From Pedobacter chitinilyticus (GTDB lineage: Bacteria > Bacteroidota > Bacteroidia > Sphingobacteriales > Sphingobacteriaceae): a stretch of DNA of 64,000 nt. A program made the position numbers and the translations under genes. Under the pieces are notes generated by a model. That model was not told the origin of the DNA. It saw only the letters and a list, made by a program, of their open reading frames with translations, and searched no databases. The stretch lies in contig NZ_QMHN01000008.1 in NCBI RefSeq assembly GCF_003313385.1, positions 124,001 to 188,000 on the forward strand, given 5' to 3'. Every line of letters begins with the position of its first letter. Within the stretch, counting starts at the first letter, position 1. This document shows positions 28,314 to 37,498 of this stretch, in pieces.

Positions 28314-28907
28314 CTATTTTAAGAAATAGCATACAAGGAAGGCCAAGGTAATATCTACATGTTCCTGCATGTTTTCCCTCAGGTATTTTAAAGAAACCAA
28401 CATTTGGCTTTTAATGGTATTGATAGATAACCCCATCTTTTCGGCAATTTGCGGATAGGTCAATTGTTCTTCCCTACTTAATTGGAAAATCTTTTTGCGT
28501 TGAGGGCTTAGCTGCTCCAATTTTAATTGGTACAAGTGCTCCAGTTCTTTGTAGGCCATTTGTTCGTCCACCGCATCTTTAGCATGTTCAAGTTCACCTA
28601 AACTGTCAATATCTACTGTAGCCAACTGCTTTTTGCGGATATGATTGAACAGGGTATTCTTCATCGCTGCAAAGAGGTAGTTTTTAACCTCACCTTTAAT
28701 TTGTATTTCGGCACGTCGGCGCCAAATGTTGTGCATTACATCCATGGCTAGTTCTTCAGCCACTTCGGTTTGCTTAAGGTAATGAAGTGAAAACTTGTAC
28801 AGGGATTCGAAGTAACGGGCAAATAATTCATTGAACGCCCTAAGGTTATCCTCACTGCATTCCTGCATCAATAACGTATCGGAAAGTTTCGTATAATCTT
28901 TGCTCAT
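28314..28907 (-). CDS. ECF (sigma-70 family) RNA polymerase sigma factor
   Basis: This is a 197-residue ECF sigma factor. Region 2 includes FNELFARYFESLYKFSLHYLKQTEVAEELAMDVMHNIWRRR. Region 4 is near 125-175, with LSPQRKKIFQLSREEQLTYPQIAEKMGLSINTIKSQMLVSLKYLRE as the helix-turn-helix. Regions 1.1 and 3 are absent, as expected. It starts the minus-strand locus and should direct transcription of the receptor/FAS1 operon when FecR is released by the STN receptor. A TAATTTTG box (28929-28936, minus strand) lies about 22 bp before the ATG and could be its promoter. Confidence 0.93.
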   Translation of the reverse strand: MSKDYTKLSDTLLMQECSEDNLRAFNELFARYFESLYKFSLHYLKQTEVAEELAMDVMHNIWRRRAEIQIKGEVKNYLFAAMKNTLFNHIRKKQLATVDIDSLGELEHAKDAVDEQMAYKELEHLYQLKLEQLSPQRKKIFQLSREEQLTYPQIAEKMGLSINTIKSQMLVSLKYLRENMQEHVDITLAFLVCYFLK

Positions 28908-28928
28908 CTGCCGTAAATGCTACGATGC

Positions 28929-28936
28929 CAAAATTA
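28929..28936 (-). promoter_or_regulatory. Possible TAnnTTTG promoter box for the sigma factor gene
   Basis: The minus-strand sequence TAATTTTG fits the Bacteroidota -7 box. A TTG-like -33 box is only partly present (TTT at 19-bp spacing). Placement before the ATG is reasonable. Evidence is weak on its own. Confidence 0.35.
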
Positions 28937-29034
28937 TCTTCCCAAAACTTACTTTAAATTACCCTTATATTAACTTATGGTAAAATGATAGGGTTTGTTT
29001 TTTAAAACTTAGGAAGTTTGTAACTCTCATCGTT

Positions 29035-29310
29035 CGTCATTCCAGCCTACGAGGAAATAATGTGGTGAAAGGTAATGTAACACGTAACAAACCTCTCTCT
29101 AACTTTCTCCTTGAAAAGTAGAGAGAATTGGATAGTGCTAACAAATATATAACTACAAACTTTCAAGTATATGCACAAATCTTTCCCAAGTCCTCGTCTC
29201 TCTCTACTAGGGAGAACCGAAGCGTAGCGAGCTCATTTATGCCAAAACACAATAACATATTTATCAATAGATGCCGACAGGCAGAGAGAGGGTCTACTTC
29301 GTAAGTCAAA
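29035..29310. repeat. Hairpin-rich interspersed repeat, second copy
   Basis: The segment contains the same building blocks as 10705-11060: a CTCTCTctaactttctcc / ggaattggatagtgc block, gagccgaagc-like sequence (gagaaccgaagcgtagcgagctc), and a gcagagagagggtc block. The order is changed and words are altered. It occupies most of the 488-bp gap between the sigma gene and the AraC gene. No gene is visible. Confidence 0.7.
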
Positions 29311-29383
29311 TCTATTCAACTCCCCAATAATGTAAACCTCCTGTCATTAATCTCAATCCATCAACAAAGTGTATTGATTTTCT

Positions 29384-29391
29384 TAACTTTG
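29384..29391 (+). promoter_or_regulatory. TAnnTTTG box directly before the AraC gene
   Basis: TAACTTTG ends 4 bp before the ATG at 29396. If used as the -7 box, transcription would start on or beside the ATG and give a leaderless mRNA. No convincing TTG lies 19 bp upstream. Confidence 0.4.
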
Positions 29392-29395
29392 ATCA

Positions 29396-30274
29396 ATGGC
29401 AGCAAAAACGCAACGTTCCGTATCTAAATTTAACAACGAGCTTAAATTAAAAGGCTTTAATGTATGGGAGCTAAACGATGATTGTAATGCGACAAGGGTT
29501 TACAGTCGAAAGGACTTCTATAAAATCTGCCTTTCTACTGGAAGCAGTACCATTCACTATGCCGATAAAAGCTTTGACGCCAATGATACCGTATTGTTTT
29601 TTGGAAACCCACATGTTCCCTACTCATGGGAAACACGCTCACCCAACTATACTGGTTATGCTTGCTTATTTTCAGAAGATTTCCTAAAACTCTCCGAACG
29701 TTCAGAAAGCTTATTACAATCGCCTTTCTTTAAAATTGGTGGCACCCCCATCCTGAACATTAGTCAAACACAACGGGAGTTTTTGAATACCATTTTCCAA
29801 AAAATGATTGAGGAACAGCAAACAGACTACTTTTACAAAGATGATCTGATGCGCAATTATATTCACCTCATCATTCACGAAGCACTTAAATTACAGCCTT
29901 CAGAAAGTTTCGATCAGCATAAAAATGCCTTATCAAGGATTGCTTCGGTTTTTCTCGAATTGCTAGAACGACAGTTCCCAATTGAAACACCAGACCGTCC
30001 ATTATTGCTCAATACTGCACAAGCTTATTCGAGCAGCTTAGCCATACATGTGAATTACCTGAACCGTGCCGTAAAAGAAACGACAGGTAAATCGACCACT
30101 ACACACATTACCGAACGCATTGCCCGCGAAGCAAGGGCCTTGTTGCAACATACGGATTGGAATATTGCCGAAATTGCTTATGCCCTAGGTTTCGAATACC
30201 CTACCTATTTCAACAACTTCTTTAAAAAGATGACAGGAACCAACCCATCGACCTTTTGCGAGAGTATGGTTTGA
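29396..30274 (+). CDS. AraC-family transcriptional regulator
   Basis: This 292-residue regulator has an N-terminal cupin-like sensing part (about 20-110; KDFYKICLSTGSSTIHYADKSF, NDTVLFFGNPHVPYSWE) and a C-terminal AraC helix-turn-helix at about 190-290. The latter contains LAIHVNYLNRAVKETTGKSTTTHITERIAREARALLQHTDWNIAEIAYALGFEYPTYFNNFFKKMTGTNPSTF. It is followed 226 bp downstream by an alcohol dehydrogenase gene. It is clearly paralogous to the protein at 46812-47711 (shared RDFYKI, YHY/HYADK, NPxVPY, NYIxxxIH and the HTH), whose neighbour is also an oxidoreductase. The effector is unknown. Confidence 0.92.
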   Translation: MAAKTQRSVSKFNNELKLKGFNVWELNDDCNATRVYSRKDFYKICLSTGSSTIHYADKSFDANDTVLFFGNPHVPYSWETRSPNYTGYACLFSEDFLKLSERSESLLQSPFFKIGGTPILNISQTQREFLNTIFQKMIEEQQTDYFYKDDLMRNYIHLIIHEALKLQPSESFDQHKNALSRIASVFLELLERQFPIETPDRPLLLNTAQAYSSSLAIHVNYLNRAVKETTGKSTTTHITERIAREARALLQHTDWNIAEIAYALGFEYPTYFNNFFKKMTGTNPSTFCESMV

Positions 30275-30500
30275 AATTCTTAATAATTGGTTTGAAGATT
30301 ATAAACTATCAAGACTACAATGCACGAACTTTGTGGTATTAAAATCTAGACAGACTTAAATATCCTATTAGCACAAAGATTCACAATAATCATTTTGTAC
30401 TCCAATGGCGACATCAACAATGGTTCAATGGCTAATGTTATTAAGTACGGCTAAACTTTAATAAATTAGAATTACAAACCCCAAAACAAAAATAATAATC

Positions 30501-31559
30501 ATGAATACAATCAACGTAAAAGCGTATGGTACCGAGGCTGCCGACGCTCCATTACAAGGCCTCAGTATTCCACGGAGAGAAGTAGCTGCCCATGATGTAA
30601 AAATCGAAATTCTTTACTGCGGCGTATGTCACTCTGATTTACACACTGCTAGAAACGAATGGCATAATACCATTTATCCAAATGTACCTGGACACGAAGT
30701 TGTGGGAAAGGTAGTAAGTGTAGGTAACCACGTTAAAAAATTCAAAGTAGGTGATACAGTCGGTATCGGTTGTATCGTTGATTCGTGCCGTGAGTGCCAA
30801 TATTGTAACGAAGGATTAGAACAGTTTTGCGAACCTGGTATGACAGGCACCTACAATTCTCCTGATAAATATTTGCCAAATGTTCAAACTTATGGTGGTT
30901 ATTCTGAGAGCATTGTAGTTGATGAAAACTATGTATTGAGCATTCCAGAAAACCTTGACCTGGCGGCTACCGCACCTTTATTGTGTGCTGGAATTACCAC
31001 TTACTCGCCTTTGAAACACTGGAACGTAGGTCCAGGTAAAAACGTAGGGATTGTAGGGATTGGTGGCTTGGGCCACATGGGTATTAAAATTGCCAAAGCC
31101 ATGGGTGCTCACGTAGTCGCTTTCACTACTTCAGAAAGTAAGTTTAAAGAAGCACAACGTTTGGGCGCTGATGAGGTAGTACTTTCTACCGATGCAGCAC
31201 AAATGAATAAATTCAGAGGTAAATTGCACTTCATTTTGGATGCAGTATCTGCCGAACACGATATCAATGCTTACTTAGGCTTACTTCGTGTAGATGGTTC
31301 ATTAGCTTTGGTTGGTGCTCCTGAACAACCACTACCAGTAGCAGCCTTTAGTGTGATCTTAGGCCGTAAAAGTTTTGCAGGTTCTATGATTGGTGGTATT
31401 GCTGAAACGCAAGAGATGCTTGATTTCTGTGGCAAACACAACATTACTGCCGACATCGAAATGATTGACATGAACCAAATCAATGAAGCTTATGACCGCT
31501 TGTTAAAAGGTGACATCAAATATCGCTTTGTGATTGATATGGCTTCATTAAAAAACTAA
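30501..31559 (+). CDS. Zinc-dependent NAD(P)-dependent alcohol dehydrogenase
   Basis: This 352-residue medium-chain dehydrogenase of the cinnamyl-alcohol/YahK type catalyses aldehyde-alcohol conversion. The catalytic zinc site is formed by CGVCHSD (about 37-43) and GHEVVG (about 66-71). The structural zinc lobe is CRECQYCNEGLEQFC (about 97-111). The Rossmann fingerprint is GIVGIGGLGHMGIKIAKAMG (about 180-199). It probably prefers NADP(H), a family trait. The AraC regulator upstream is a likely controller. A strong terminator follows at 31581. Confidence 0.93.
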   Translation: MNTINVKAYGTEAADAPLQGLSIPRREVAAHDVKIEILYCGVCHSDLHTARNEWHNTIYPNVPGHEVVGKVVSVGNHVKKFKVGDTVGIGCIVDSCRECQYCNEGLEQFCEPGMTGTYNSPDKYLPNVQTYGGYSESIVVDENYVLSIPENLDLAATAPLLCAGITTYSPLKHWNVGPGKNVGIVGIGGLGHMGIKIAKAMGAHVVAFTTSESKFKEAQRLGADEVVLSTDAAQMNKFRGKLHFILDAVSAEHDINAYLGLLRVDGSLALVGAPEQPLPVAAFSVILGRKSFAGSMIGGIAETQEMLDFCGKHNITADIEMIDMNQINEAYDRLLKGDIKYRFVIDMASLKN

Positions 31560-31580
31560 CGAACGTCCATTGTCAATATA

Positions 31581-31616
31581 AAGCTTCGACCATATGATGG
31601 TCGAAGCTTTTTTGTT
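31581..31616 (+). terminator. Rho-independent terminator of the alcohol dehydrogenase gene
   Basis: AAGCTTCGACCA and TGGTCGAAGCTT pair perfectly around a 4-base loop (tatga region), followed by TTTTTGTTTTT. It begins 22 bp after the stop codon. Confidence 0.9.
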
Positions 31617-31639
31617 TTTATGGTAGACTGGCTAAAACG

Positions 31640-31965
31640 TACAAACTTCCCTAAGCACTGCTCTCTCCCTTTTAGGGAGAGATGCCAATAGGCAGAGAGG
31701 GTTTATCCGTCATGCCCAACTCGATTGGGCATCGTAATGCATTAGTAGACTTTTAAGATTCCCGCCTACGCGGGAATGACGCACCAGTGAAAGTAACTGC
31801 AAAATGAAACAATCCTCTTTAACTTTCTCCTTAAAAAGGATAAAGAACAGGCAGTAGTATTGAGCTCCTTAAAAGTCGCAAGAAATGAGTAAGAACAAAC
31901 TTTTCCAAGCATTCCTCTCTCTCTCAGGGAGAGATCCCGATCTTTTCGGGAGAGAGGGTTTCAAA
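31640..31965. repeat. Hairpin-rich interspersed repeat, third copy
   Basis: Several hairpins follow one another: CTCTCCC-tttta-GGGAGAG, GCCCAA-ctcga-TTGGGC (31714-31730), ATTCCCGC-ctac-GCGGGAAT (31758-31777), and a late block with atcccgatcttttcgggag. It fills the gap between the dehydrogenase terminator and the efflux adaptor stop. These blocks recur at 10705-11060 and 29035-29310. Confidence 0.75.
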
Positions 31966-31974
31966 GCTCACTAC

Positions 31975-33105
31975 TTACTCCTCATCACTAGTATTTTTCA
32001 ATTTCATCAACAACGAATAAGCTCCTTTTACGACCACTTGTTTGCCTTTCAAATCGGCAGTAATGGCGGTTTTACCCTCTGAGGTTTCCCCTACCTGCAC
32101 TTCATGCATCATAAATTTACGAGCGGCTATTTCAACAAATACATAATCCTTATTTTCGAAACTTACCACTGCATCCTCTGGCAAGAACTGAACCTTTTGA
32201 TTTTTGAATTGCAGTTCAGCATTCATGTACATGCCTGGTACTAGGTTTTTATCATATTTTTCAAAATGGCAATGCACTTCGCTATTACCCCCTTCGCCTA
32301 CATTATGACTTACTAAAATCACCTTCGTTTCGTATTTCACCTCTGGCTTCACGTTGGTAAAGGCAATCACTCGCTGACCAATATTAATTTGGTGTAGGTC
32401 TTTCTCAAAAATAGTGAGGTTCAAATGGATATCACTTGGGTTAATCAATTCGAAAATCACATCCGATGGGGTCACATACTTGCCAATATTCACATTCACT
32501 TTACTTACATAGCCATTAATTGGCGAATAGATATTGATTGATTTGGAAATCTTACCTTCATTAAGCTGTGCCGCATTGATATTGATCAGCTTTAACTTTT
32601 CTGTTAGTGCCATTTGCTCCACTTTCAAGTTTTTGTATTCTGTTTCTGCTTGCTGAAGGGTTTTATCGCTATTCGCTTTGCTCAAATTAAGTTCTCTTTG
32701 GCGAGCAAGCTCTTTACTGGCGTAACTTAATTTGTTACTGATGTTCAGATAATCTTGTTGCATTTGGATATACTGTGGATCTTCCATCACGGCTATCACC
32801 TGTCCTTTGCTCACATGTGTACCTGGAAGCATTTTGGTGGTTTTAAGGTAGCCTCCTAAGGGAATACTCACCGACACCAAGTTTTGAGGGGGTACATCTA
32901 TTTTACCTTGTAGCTTTAAGGTTTCATTGATTTCGCCGTAAGCCACTGCACCAGTTTTCAGGTTAATGTGCTTTGCCTGCTCGGGCGTTAAGCTTACTTC
33001 ATTTTCGTTCATTGGAACTTTGGCTTCTTCTTTGGTTTCGCTGCTACTGCTACAGGCAAACATCATGCTGATGGCTAAGGCTCCTAAATATAATGGGTAC
33101 TTCAT
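31975..33105 (-). CDS. Efflux RND periplasmic adaptor (CusB/CzcB-type), lipoprotein
   Basis: This 376-residue membrane-fusion protein has lipobox MKYPLYLGALAISMMFAC followed by SSSSETK. A barrel-sandwich motif (LVSVSIPLGGYLKTTKMLPGTHVSKGQVIAVMEDPQYIQ) and a long alpha-hairpin (QQDYLNISNKLSYASKELARQRELNLSKANSDKTLQQAETEYKNL) precede the second half-barrel motif (YSPINGYVSKVNVNIGKYVTPSDVIFELIN). It links the pump in the inner membrane to an outer-membrane channel. It starts 1 bp after the stop of the pump gene in the same operon, so they form one tripartite metal efflux system. No His-rich metal site is evident. Metal specificity (Cu, Ag, Co, Zn or Cd) is not readable. Confidence 0.92.
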   Translation of the reverse strand: MKYPLYLGALAISMMFACSSSSETKEEAKVPMNENEVSLTPEQAKHINLKTGAVAYGEINETLKLQGKIDVPPQNLVSVSIPLGGYLKTTKMLPGTHVSKGQVIAVMEDPQYIQMQQDYLNISNKLSYASKELARQRELNLSKANSDKTLQQAETEYKNLKVEQMALTEKLKLININAAQLNEGKISKSINIYSPINGYVSKVNVNIGKYVTPSDVIFELINPSDIHLNLTIFEKDLHQINIGQRVIAFTNVKPEVKYETKVILVSHNVGEGGNSEVHCHFEKYDKNLVPGMYMNAELQFKNQKVQFLPEDAVVSFENKDYVFVEIAARKFMMHEVQVGETSEGKTAITADLKGKQVVVKGAYSLLMKLKNTSDEE

Positions 33106-33106
33106 G

Positions 33107-36100
33107 TTATTGCGCTAAAAGGTAATTAAGTTCTGTAATGCTTTTGTTCAACTGTTGGATGGCTTCAAAATAACTCTCCTTAATGGCGATGGCCTGGTTG
33201 TTCAACATCGTCCATTCTAAGTAATTGATTTCTCCGTTCTGTAATTGTTTATTTAAAGTAGTGGTAATTTCCTTGGCCGTTTTCAATCCGTCTTTTTCAA
33301 GTCCACCTACGATATCCAACTGTTGCTGATATTGTACATAAACTGCTTTTAAATTGGTATTGACCTGCCTGCTGGCATTTTCGGTTTCCGATTTTCGATA
33401 TTCCTGATAAACCTTGGCCGATTTAATCTTGTTACGCTGCGAACTACCAAACAAGGGAATACTTAAACCCAGCTGGAAGGATTGGAAACGGTCGTTTTGA
33501 TCAAATTTGATATCGTCCCTTAATGTGGTATTGTTATAACCTACATTAAATTCGGGCAATAGTTTAGCCTGTTCCGCTTTGGTACTTGCCAATGCAACTT
33601 TCTCTTCCTGCTGCTGAAGTTTAATTAAAGGATGACTTGTCCAGTTTAGGGTATCTGCAAAAGTAATGTCAGCCCTCAAATGTCTAGCCTGTGGCTTCAA
33701 CAACATTGGGGTATTGATTAAAAAGGCCAATTGCTGTTGTAGGGTCAACTCCTGTATCTGTAAGTTTTTCAGTTTGGTGCTTACCTGCAATAATTGGTTT
33801 TCGGCACTAGCCCTTTCCAGCAAATTACTTTCGCCACTCTTTAACCTCAGCTCTGCCAAATGCCTTAACTTTCTATAAGAACTATCGGCTTGCTGGTAAA
33901 GCTTTTGTTGTTGTGCTACCACTAGCAAATCATAAAACACCTGCGTAGTAATTTTAGTAAGTTCTGCTTTGCTCAGCTCCTTCTGTAACAATGCGGTCTT
34001 CCACTCTTCCAATAATTTATTCTTTTGTCGTGCATACACATTAGGCAGGCTAAAGCTTTGATTAACGCTCAATTTATTATCTACCAAATTACTGTTGAAC
34101 TTGCCATATTCGCCACTAATGTTCAAGGGAGCAATCGTGGTAGCAGTTTTACTCAATTGCTGACTATAATCTGCTCTTAGCTGGCTACTCTTTAAACTGA
34201 TATTGTTTTTGTACAAGCTATCCAAAGTGGCTTTTAGCGTAATACTTTGCTGGGCATTGGCCGAAGAAAATCCAAAACAAACCAATAGTATGGTCAGTGC
34301 TTTAAGATGCTTCTTTTTTCTTTTCAAACCCTTTTCAAAACTCACATATAAAATAGGAAGTACAAATAGAGTCAGCAAAGTGGCAATCATTAAGCCACCA
34401 ATCACTACAGTTGCCAAAGGCCTTTGCACCGAAGCACCCGCACCATTACTAATGGCCATAGGCAAGAAACCTAAAGAAGCCACGAAAGCCGTCATCAGCA
34501 CTGGTCTCAATCTGGTTTTAGTTCCTTCTAACACTACTTTTTTCATATCCTGTTCTCCAGTTTTTTTAATGTTGTTGAACTCGGCAACCAGTACAATCCC
34601 ATTTAATACTGCGATACCAAATAGGGCAATAAAACCAACTCCTGCACTGATACTAAAAGGCAAGCCACGCAAAGCCAACAAGAATATTCCACCAATAGCA
34701 GATAATGGAATGGCCGTATAAATGAGCAAACCATACTTGATAGAACCAAAGGCGAAGTAAAGCAATAGAAAAATCAGGATGAGCGATACAGGCACGGCAA
34801 TCATCAACCTTGATTTTGCTTCGTTAAGGTTTTCGAAGGAACCACCGTAGGTGATGCTGTAGCCCGTCGGCAATTTAATTTCGGCATTTACCTTTTCCTG
34901 CAGTTCATTCACAATGCTTTCTACATCACGACCGTTCACATTGAAACCTACCAAAATACGTCGTTTGGTATCTTCCCGTTGGATTTGACTAGGACTATTT
35001 ACCAAAGCAACGGAGGCTACTTGCGCTAAAGGAATTTGCTTACCATAGGGCGTTGGTATCAGCAGGTTTTGTACATCTTTAATGCTTTTACGTTTATCGT
35101 TCTGTAGACGTACTACCAAATCAAAACGTTTCTCGCCTTCAAACACCAATCCTGTGCTTTGTCCAGCAAATGCGGTATTGATATTTCTATTAATATCGGC
35201 AATGTTTAAACCGTATTGGGCAATGGCTGCTCGGTTATGTTGGATCACAATTTGAGGCGTTCCAGAAATTTGTTCTACATAAATTTCGGTTGCGCCTTGT
35301 ACCTTTTTCACCAAGTTACCCAGTTTTTTAGAGTATAGTGCCAGGGTATCAAAATCCTCCCCAAAAATCTTACACACCACATCTTGCCTAGCCCCTGTCA
35401 TCAGCTCATTAAAACGCATTTGTACGGGAAACTGGAAACTGGTAGTTACCCCTGGAATCTCGCTAGCCGCTGCTCCCATCTTCTCCGACAATTCTTCGAA
35501 AGTCTTGGCCGAAGTCCACTCGCTTTTAGGTTTCAGGTTAATGATCATATCCCCCATATCCATTGGCAATGGTTCCGTAGGCACCTCGCTACTTCCTATT
35601 TTGGCTACAATGTTCTTGACCTCTGGAAATCTGGCTTTAAGGATACCTGCTACCTTTTGCACATTTTCAATGGTGGTATTCAAATTACTGCCCGAAAGCA
35701 CCCTCGTTTCTACCGCGTAATCTCCTTCTTCAATGGATGGAATAAACTCTCCTCCTAAATTAGACAGGATCACCACCGCAGCCACAAACAAGGCCAACAC
35801 TACACCAATCACCATTTTTGGGATACCCAATACTTTACGAAGCATTTTGGAGTAGCTGTTCTCCACCTTGGCCATTACCTTATCAGAAATATTAGGTGCA
35901 GTTTTGATTTTCTTGCTCAAAAACAAGCTAGATACCATTGGAATGTAGGTTAACGAAAGGATAAAGGCACCCAACAGCGCAAAAGCAACGGTTTGTGCCA
36001 TCGGTTTAAACATCTTCCCTTCAATGCCCTGCAAACTAAAAATAGGCAAGTACACAATGAGGATAATGATTTGGCCAAACACAGCGCTGTTCATCATTTT

Positions 36101-37438
36101 AGACGAAGCACTTTTCACTTCCAGATCCATCTCATTTTGTTTCAGGATGGATAGGCCTGCAAACTTTTTACTATGACTGAGTTGGTGCATTACCGCTTCC
36201 ACAATGATCACCGCCCCATCTACAATTAAACCAAAATCCAAGGCCCCCAAACTCATAAGGTTGCCACTTACGCCAAATATGTTCATCATGATGATGGCAA
36301 ACAACATGGATAGAGGAATTACCGAGGCGACAATAAAGCCTGCCCTAAAATTGCCTAGGAAGATTACCAGTACAAACACTACAATCAATGCGCCTTCCAA
36401 CAAATTGGTCTCTACCGTTTTAATGGCGTTGTTTACCATACTGGTACGATCCAAGAAAGGCACAATCTCTACGCCCTCGGGCAGGGTTTGCTCTATTTGT
36501 TTGATTTTGGCTTTGATGTCATCAATCACCACATTGCTGTTGGCGCCTTTCAGCATCATTACAATGGCACCCGAAACTTCGCCTTCATTGTTAAAGGTTA
36601 ATGCGCCATACCTAGTGGCATAACCGATTTCGATATTCGCTACATCTCTAATCAGCAAGGGTGTTGAACCTTGATTATTTCTAACCACAATGTTCTCGAT
36701 GTCTTCCTTACCGCCAATCAAACCTTCACTTCTGATGTAAAGTACCGTAGATTGTTTTTCGATATAAGCACCTCCTGTATTCTGATTATTACTTTCCAGG
36801 GCATCAAAAATATCACTGATGGTTACCTTGTGCGCCACCAACTTATTAGGGTCAATGGTCACTTGGTACTGCTTCAACTTACCACCGAAACTGCTTACTT
36901 CGGCTACACCTTTAACACCCAGTAGTTGTCGTCTAATGATCCAGTCTTGAATGGTACGCAGCTCGGTAATGTCGTATCGTTTTTCGTAACCTTTTTTGGG
37001 TTTTACGGCATATTGGTAAATTTCACCTAAGCCTGTGGAGATAGGTCCCATCTCTGGTTTTCCTATTCCCTGTGGAATTTGCTCCTGCACTACCAATAAT
37101 CGTTCGGCCACTTGTTGTCGGGCCCAGTAAACATCTACATCATCATTAAAAACAAGGGTAACGAGGGAAAGTCCAAAACGGCTGTAGCTCCTAATTTCCT
37201 TAATTCCAGCAATGTTGCTATTGGCCTGTTCCACAGGAAAAGTCACCAATCTTTCGATATCGGTAGCACCATAGGAAGGTGCCGTAGTAATGATCTGTAC
37301 CTGATTATTGGTAATATCGGGCACGGCATCAATGGGTAATTTGGTCAGCTCAAAGCTTCCATATATGATAAGGCTAATGGTAAATAGCCCAATAATGAGT
37401 TTATTCTTAATAGAAAACTCAATAATTCTATTCAGCAT
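33107..37438 (-). CDS. CusA/CzcA-type heavy-metal efflux pump fused to TolC-like channel
   Basis: This single frame of 1443 residues has two parts. Residues 1 to about 1035 are an HME-type RND pump (12 transmembrane segments; NNQVQIITTAPSYGATDIERLVTFPVE at the N-terminus; acidic residues in DFGLIVDGAVIIVEAV of the fourth helix). The protein then has a second hydrophobic signal-like segment (about 1040-1057, LKALTILLVCFGFSSANAQ) followed by an outer-membrane efflux (TolC/CzcC-like) domain to the end, rich in coiled-coil segments (LRLKSGESNLLERASAENQLLQVSTKLKNLQIQEL). Such fusions are known in Bacteroidota. Cleavage after the second signal would free the channel. The preceding small gene and the following adaptor gene complete the operon. 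Confidence 0.9.
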   Translation of the reverse strand: MLNRIIEFSIKNKLIIGLFTISLIIYGSFELTKLPIDAVPDITNNQVQIITTAPSYGATDIERLVTFPVEQANSNIAGIKEIRSYSRFGLSLVTLVFNDDVDVYWARQQVAERLLVVQEQIPQGIGKPEMGPISTGLGEIYQYAVKPKKGYEKRYDITELRTIQDWIIRRQLLGVKGVAEVSSFGGKLKQYQVTIDPNKLVAHKVTISDIFDALESNNQNTGGAYIEKQSTVLYIRSEGLIGGKEDIENIVVRNNQGSTPLLIRDVANIEIGYATRYGALTFNNEGEVSGAIVMMLKGANSNVVIDDIKAKIKQIEQTLPEGVEIVPFLDRTSMVNNAIKTVETNLLEGALIVVFVLVIFLGNFRAGFIVASVIPLSMLFAIIMMNIFGVSGNLMSLGALDFGLIVDGAVIIVEAVMHQLSHSKKFAGLSILKQNEMDLEVKSASSKMMNSAVFGQIIILIVYLPIFSLQGIEGKMFKPMAQTVAFALLGAFILSLTYIPMVSSLFLSKKIKTAPNISDKVMAKVENSYSKMLRKVLGIPKMVIGVVLALFVAAVVILSNLGGEFIPSIEEGDYAVETRVLSGSNLNTTIENVQKVAGILKARFPEVKNIVAKIGSSEVPTEPLPMDMGDMIINLKPKSEWTSAKTFEELSEKMGAAASEIPGVTTSFQFPVQMRFNELMTGARQDVVCKIFGEDFDTLALYSKKLGNLVKKVQGATEIYVEQISGTPQIVIQHNRAAIAQYGLNIADINRNINTAFAGQSTGLVFEGEKRFDLVVRLQNDKRKSIKDVQNLLIPTPYGKQIPLAQVASVALVNSPSQIQREDTKRRILVGFNVNGRDVESIVNELQEKVNAEIKLPTGYSITYGGSFENLNEAKSRLMIAVPVSLILIFLLLYFAFGSIKYGLLIYTAIPLSAIGGIFLLALRGLPFSISAGVGFIALFGIAVLNGIVLVAEFNNIKKTGEQDMKKVVLEGTKTRLRPVLMTAFVASLGFLPMAISNGAGASVQRPLATVVIGGLMIATLLTLFVLPILYVSFEKGLKRKKKHLKALTILLVCFGFSSANAQQSITLKATLDSLYKNNISLKSSQLRADYSQQLSKTATTIAPLNISGEYGKFNSNLVDNKLSVNQSFSLPNVYARQKNKLLEEWKTALLQKELSKAELTKITTQVFYDLLVVAQQQKLYQQADSSYRKLRHLAELRLKSGESNLLERASAENQLLQVSTKLKNLQIQELTLQQQLAFLINTPMLLKPQARHLRADITFADTLNWTSHPLIKLQQQEEKVALASTKAEQAKLLPEFNVGYNNTTLRDDIKFDQNDRFQSFQLGLSIPLFGSSQRNKIKSAKVYQEYRKSETENASRQVNTNLKAVYVQYQQQLDIVGGLEKDGLKTAKEITTTLNKQLQNGEINYLEWTMLNNQAIAIKESYFEAIQQLNKSITELNYLLAQ

Positions 37439-37498
37439 GAAAAATGGGGATAATCGTTTCTAATTAATCATTACGACCTTACAAAGGCCGTTCAAGTA

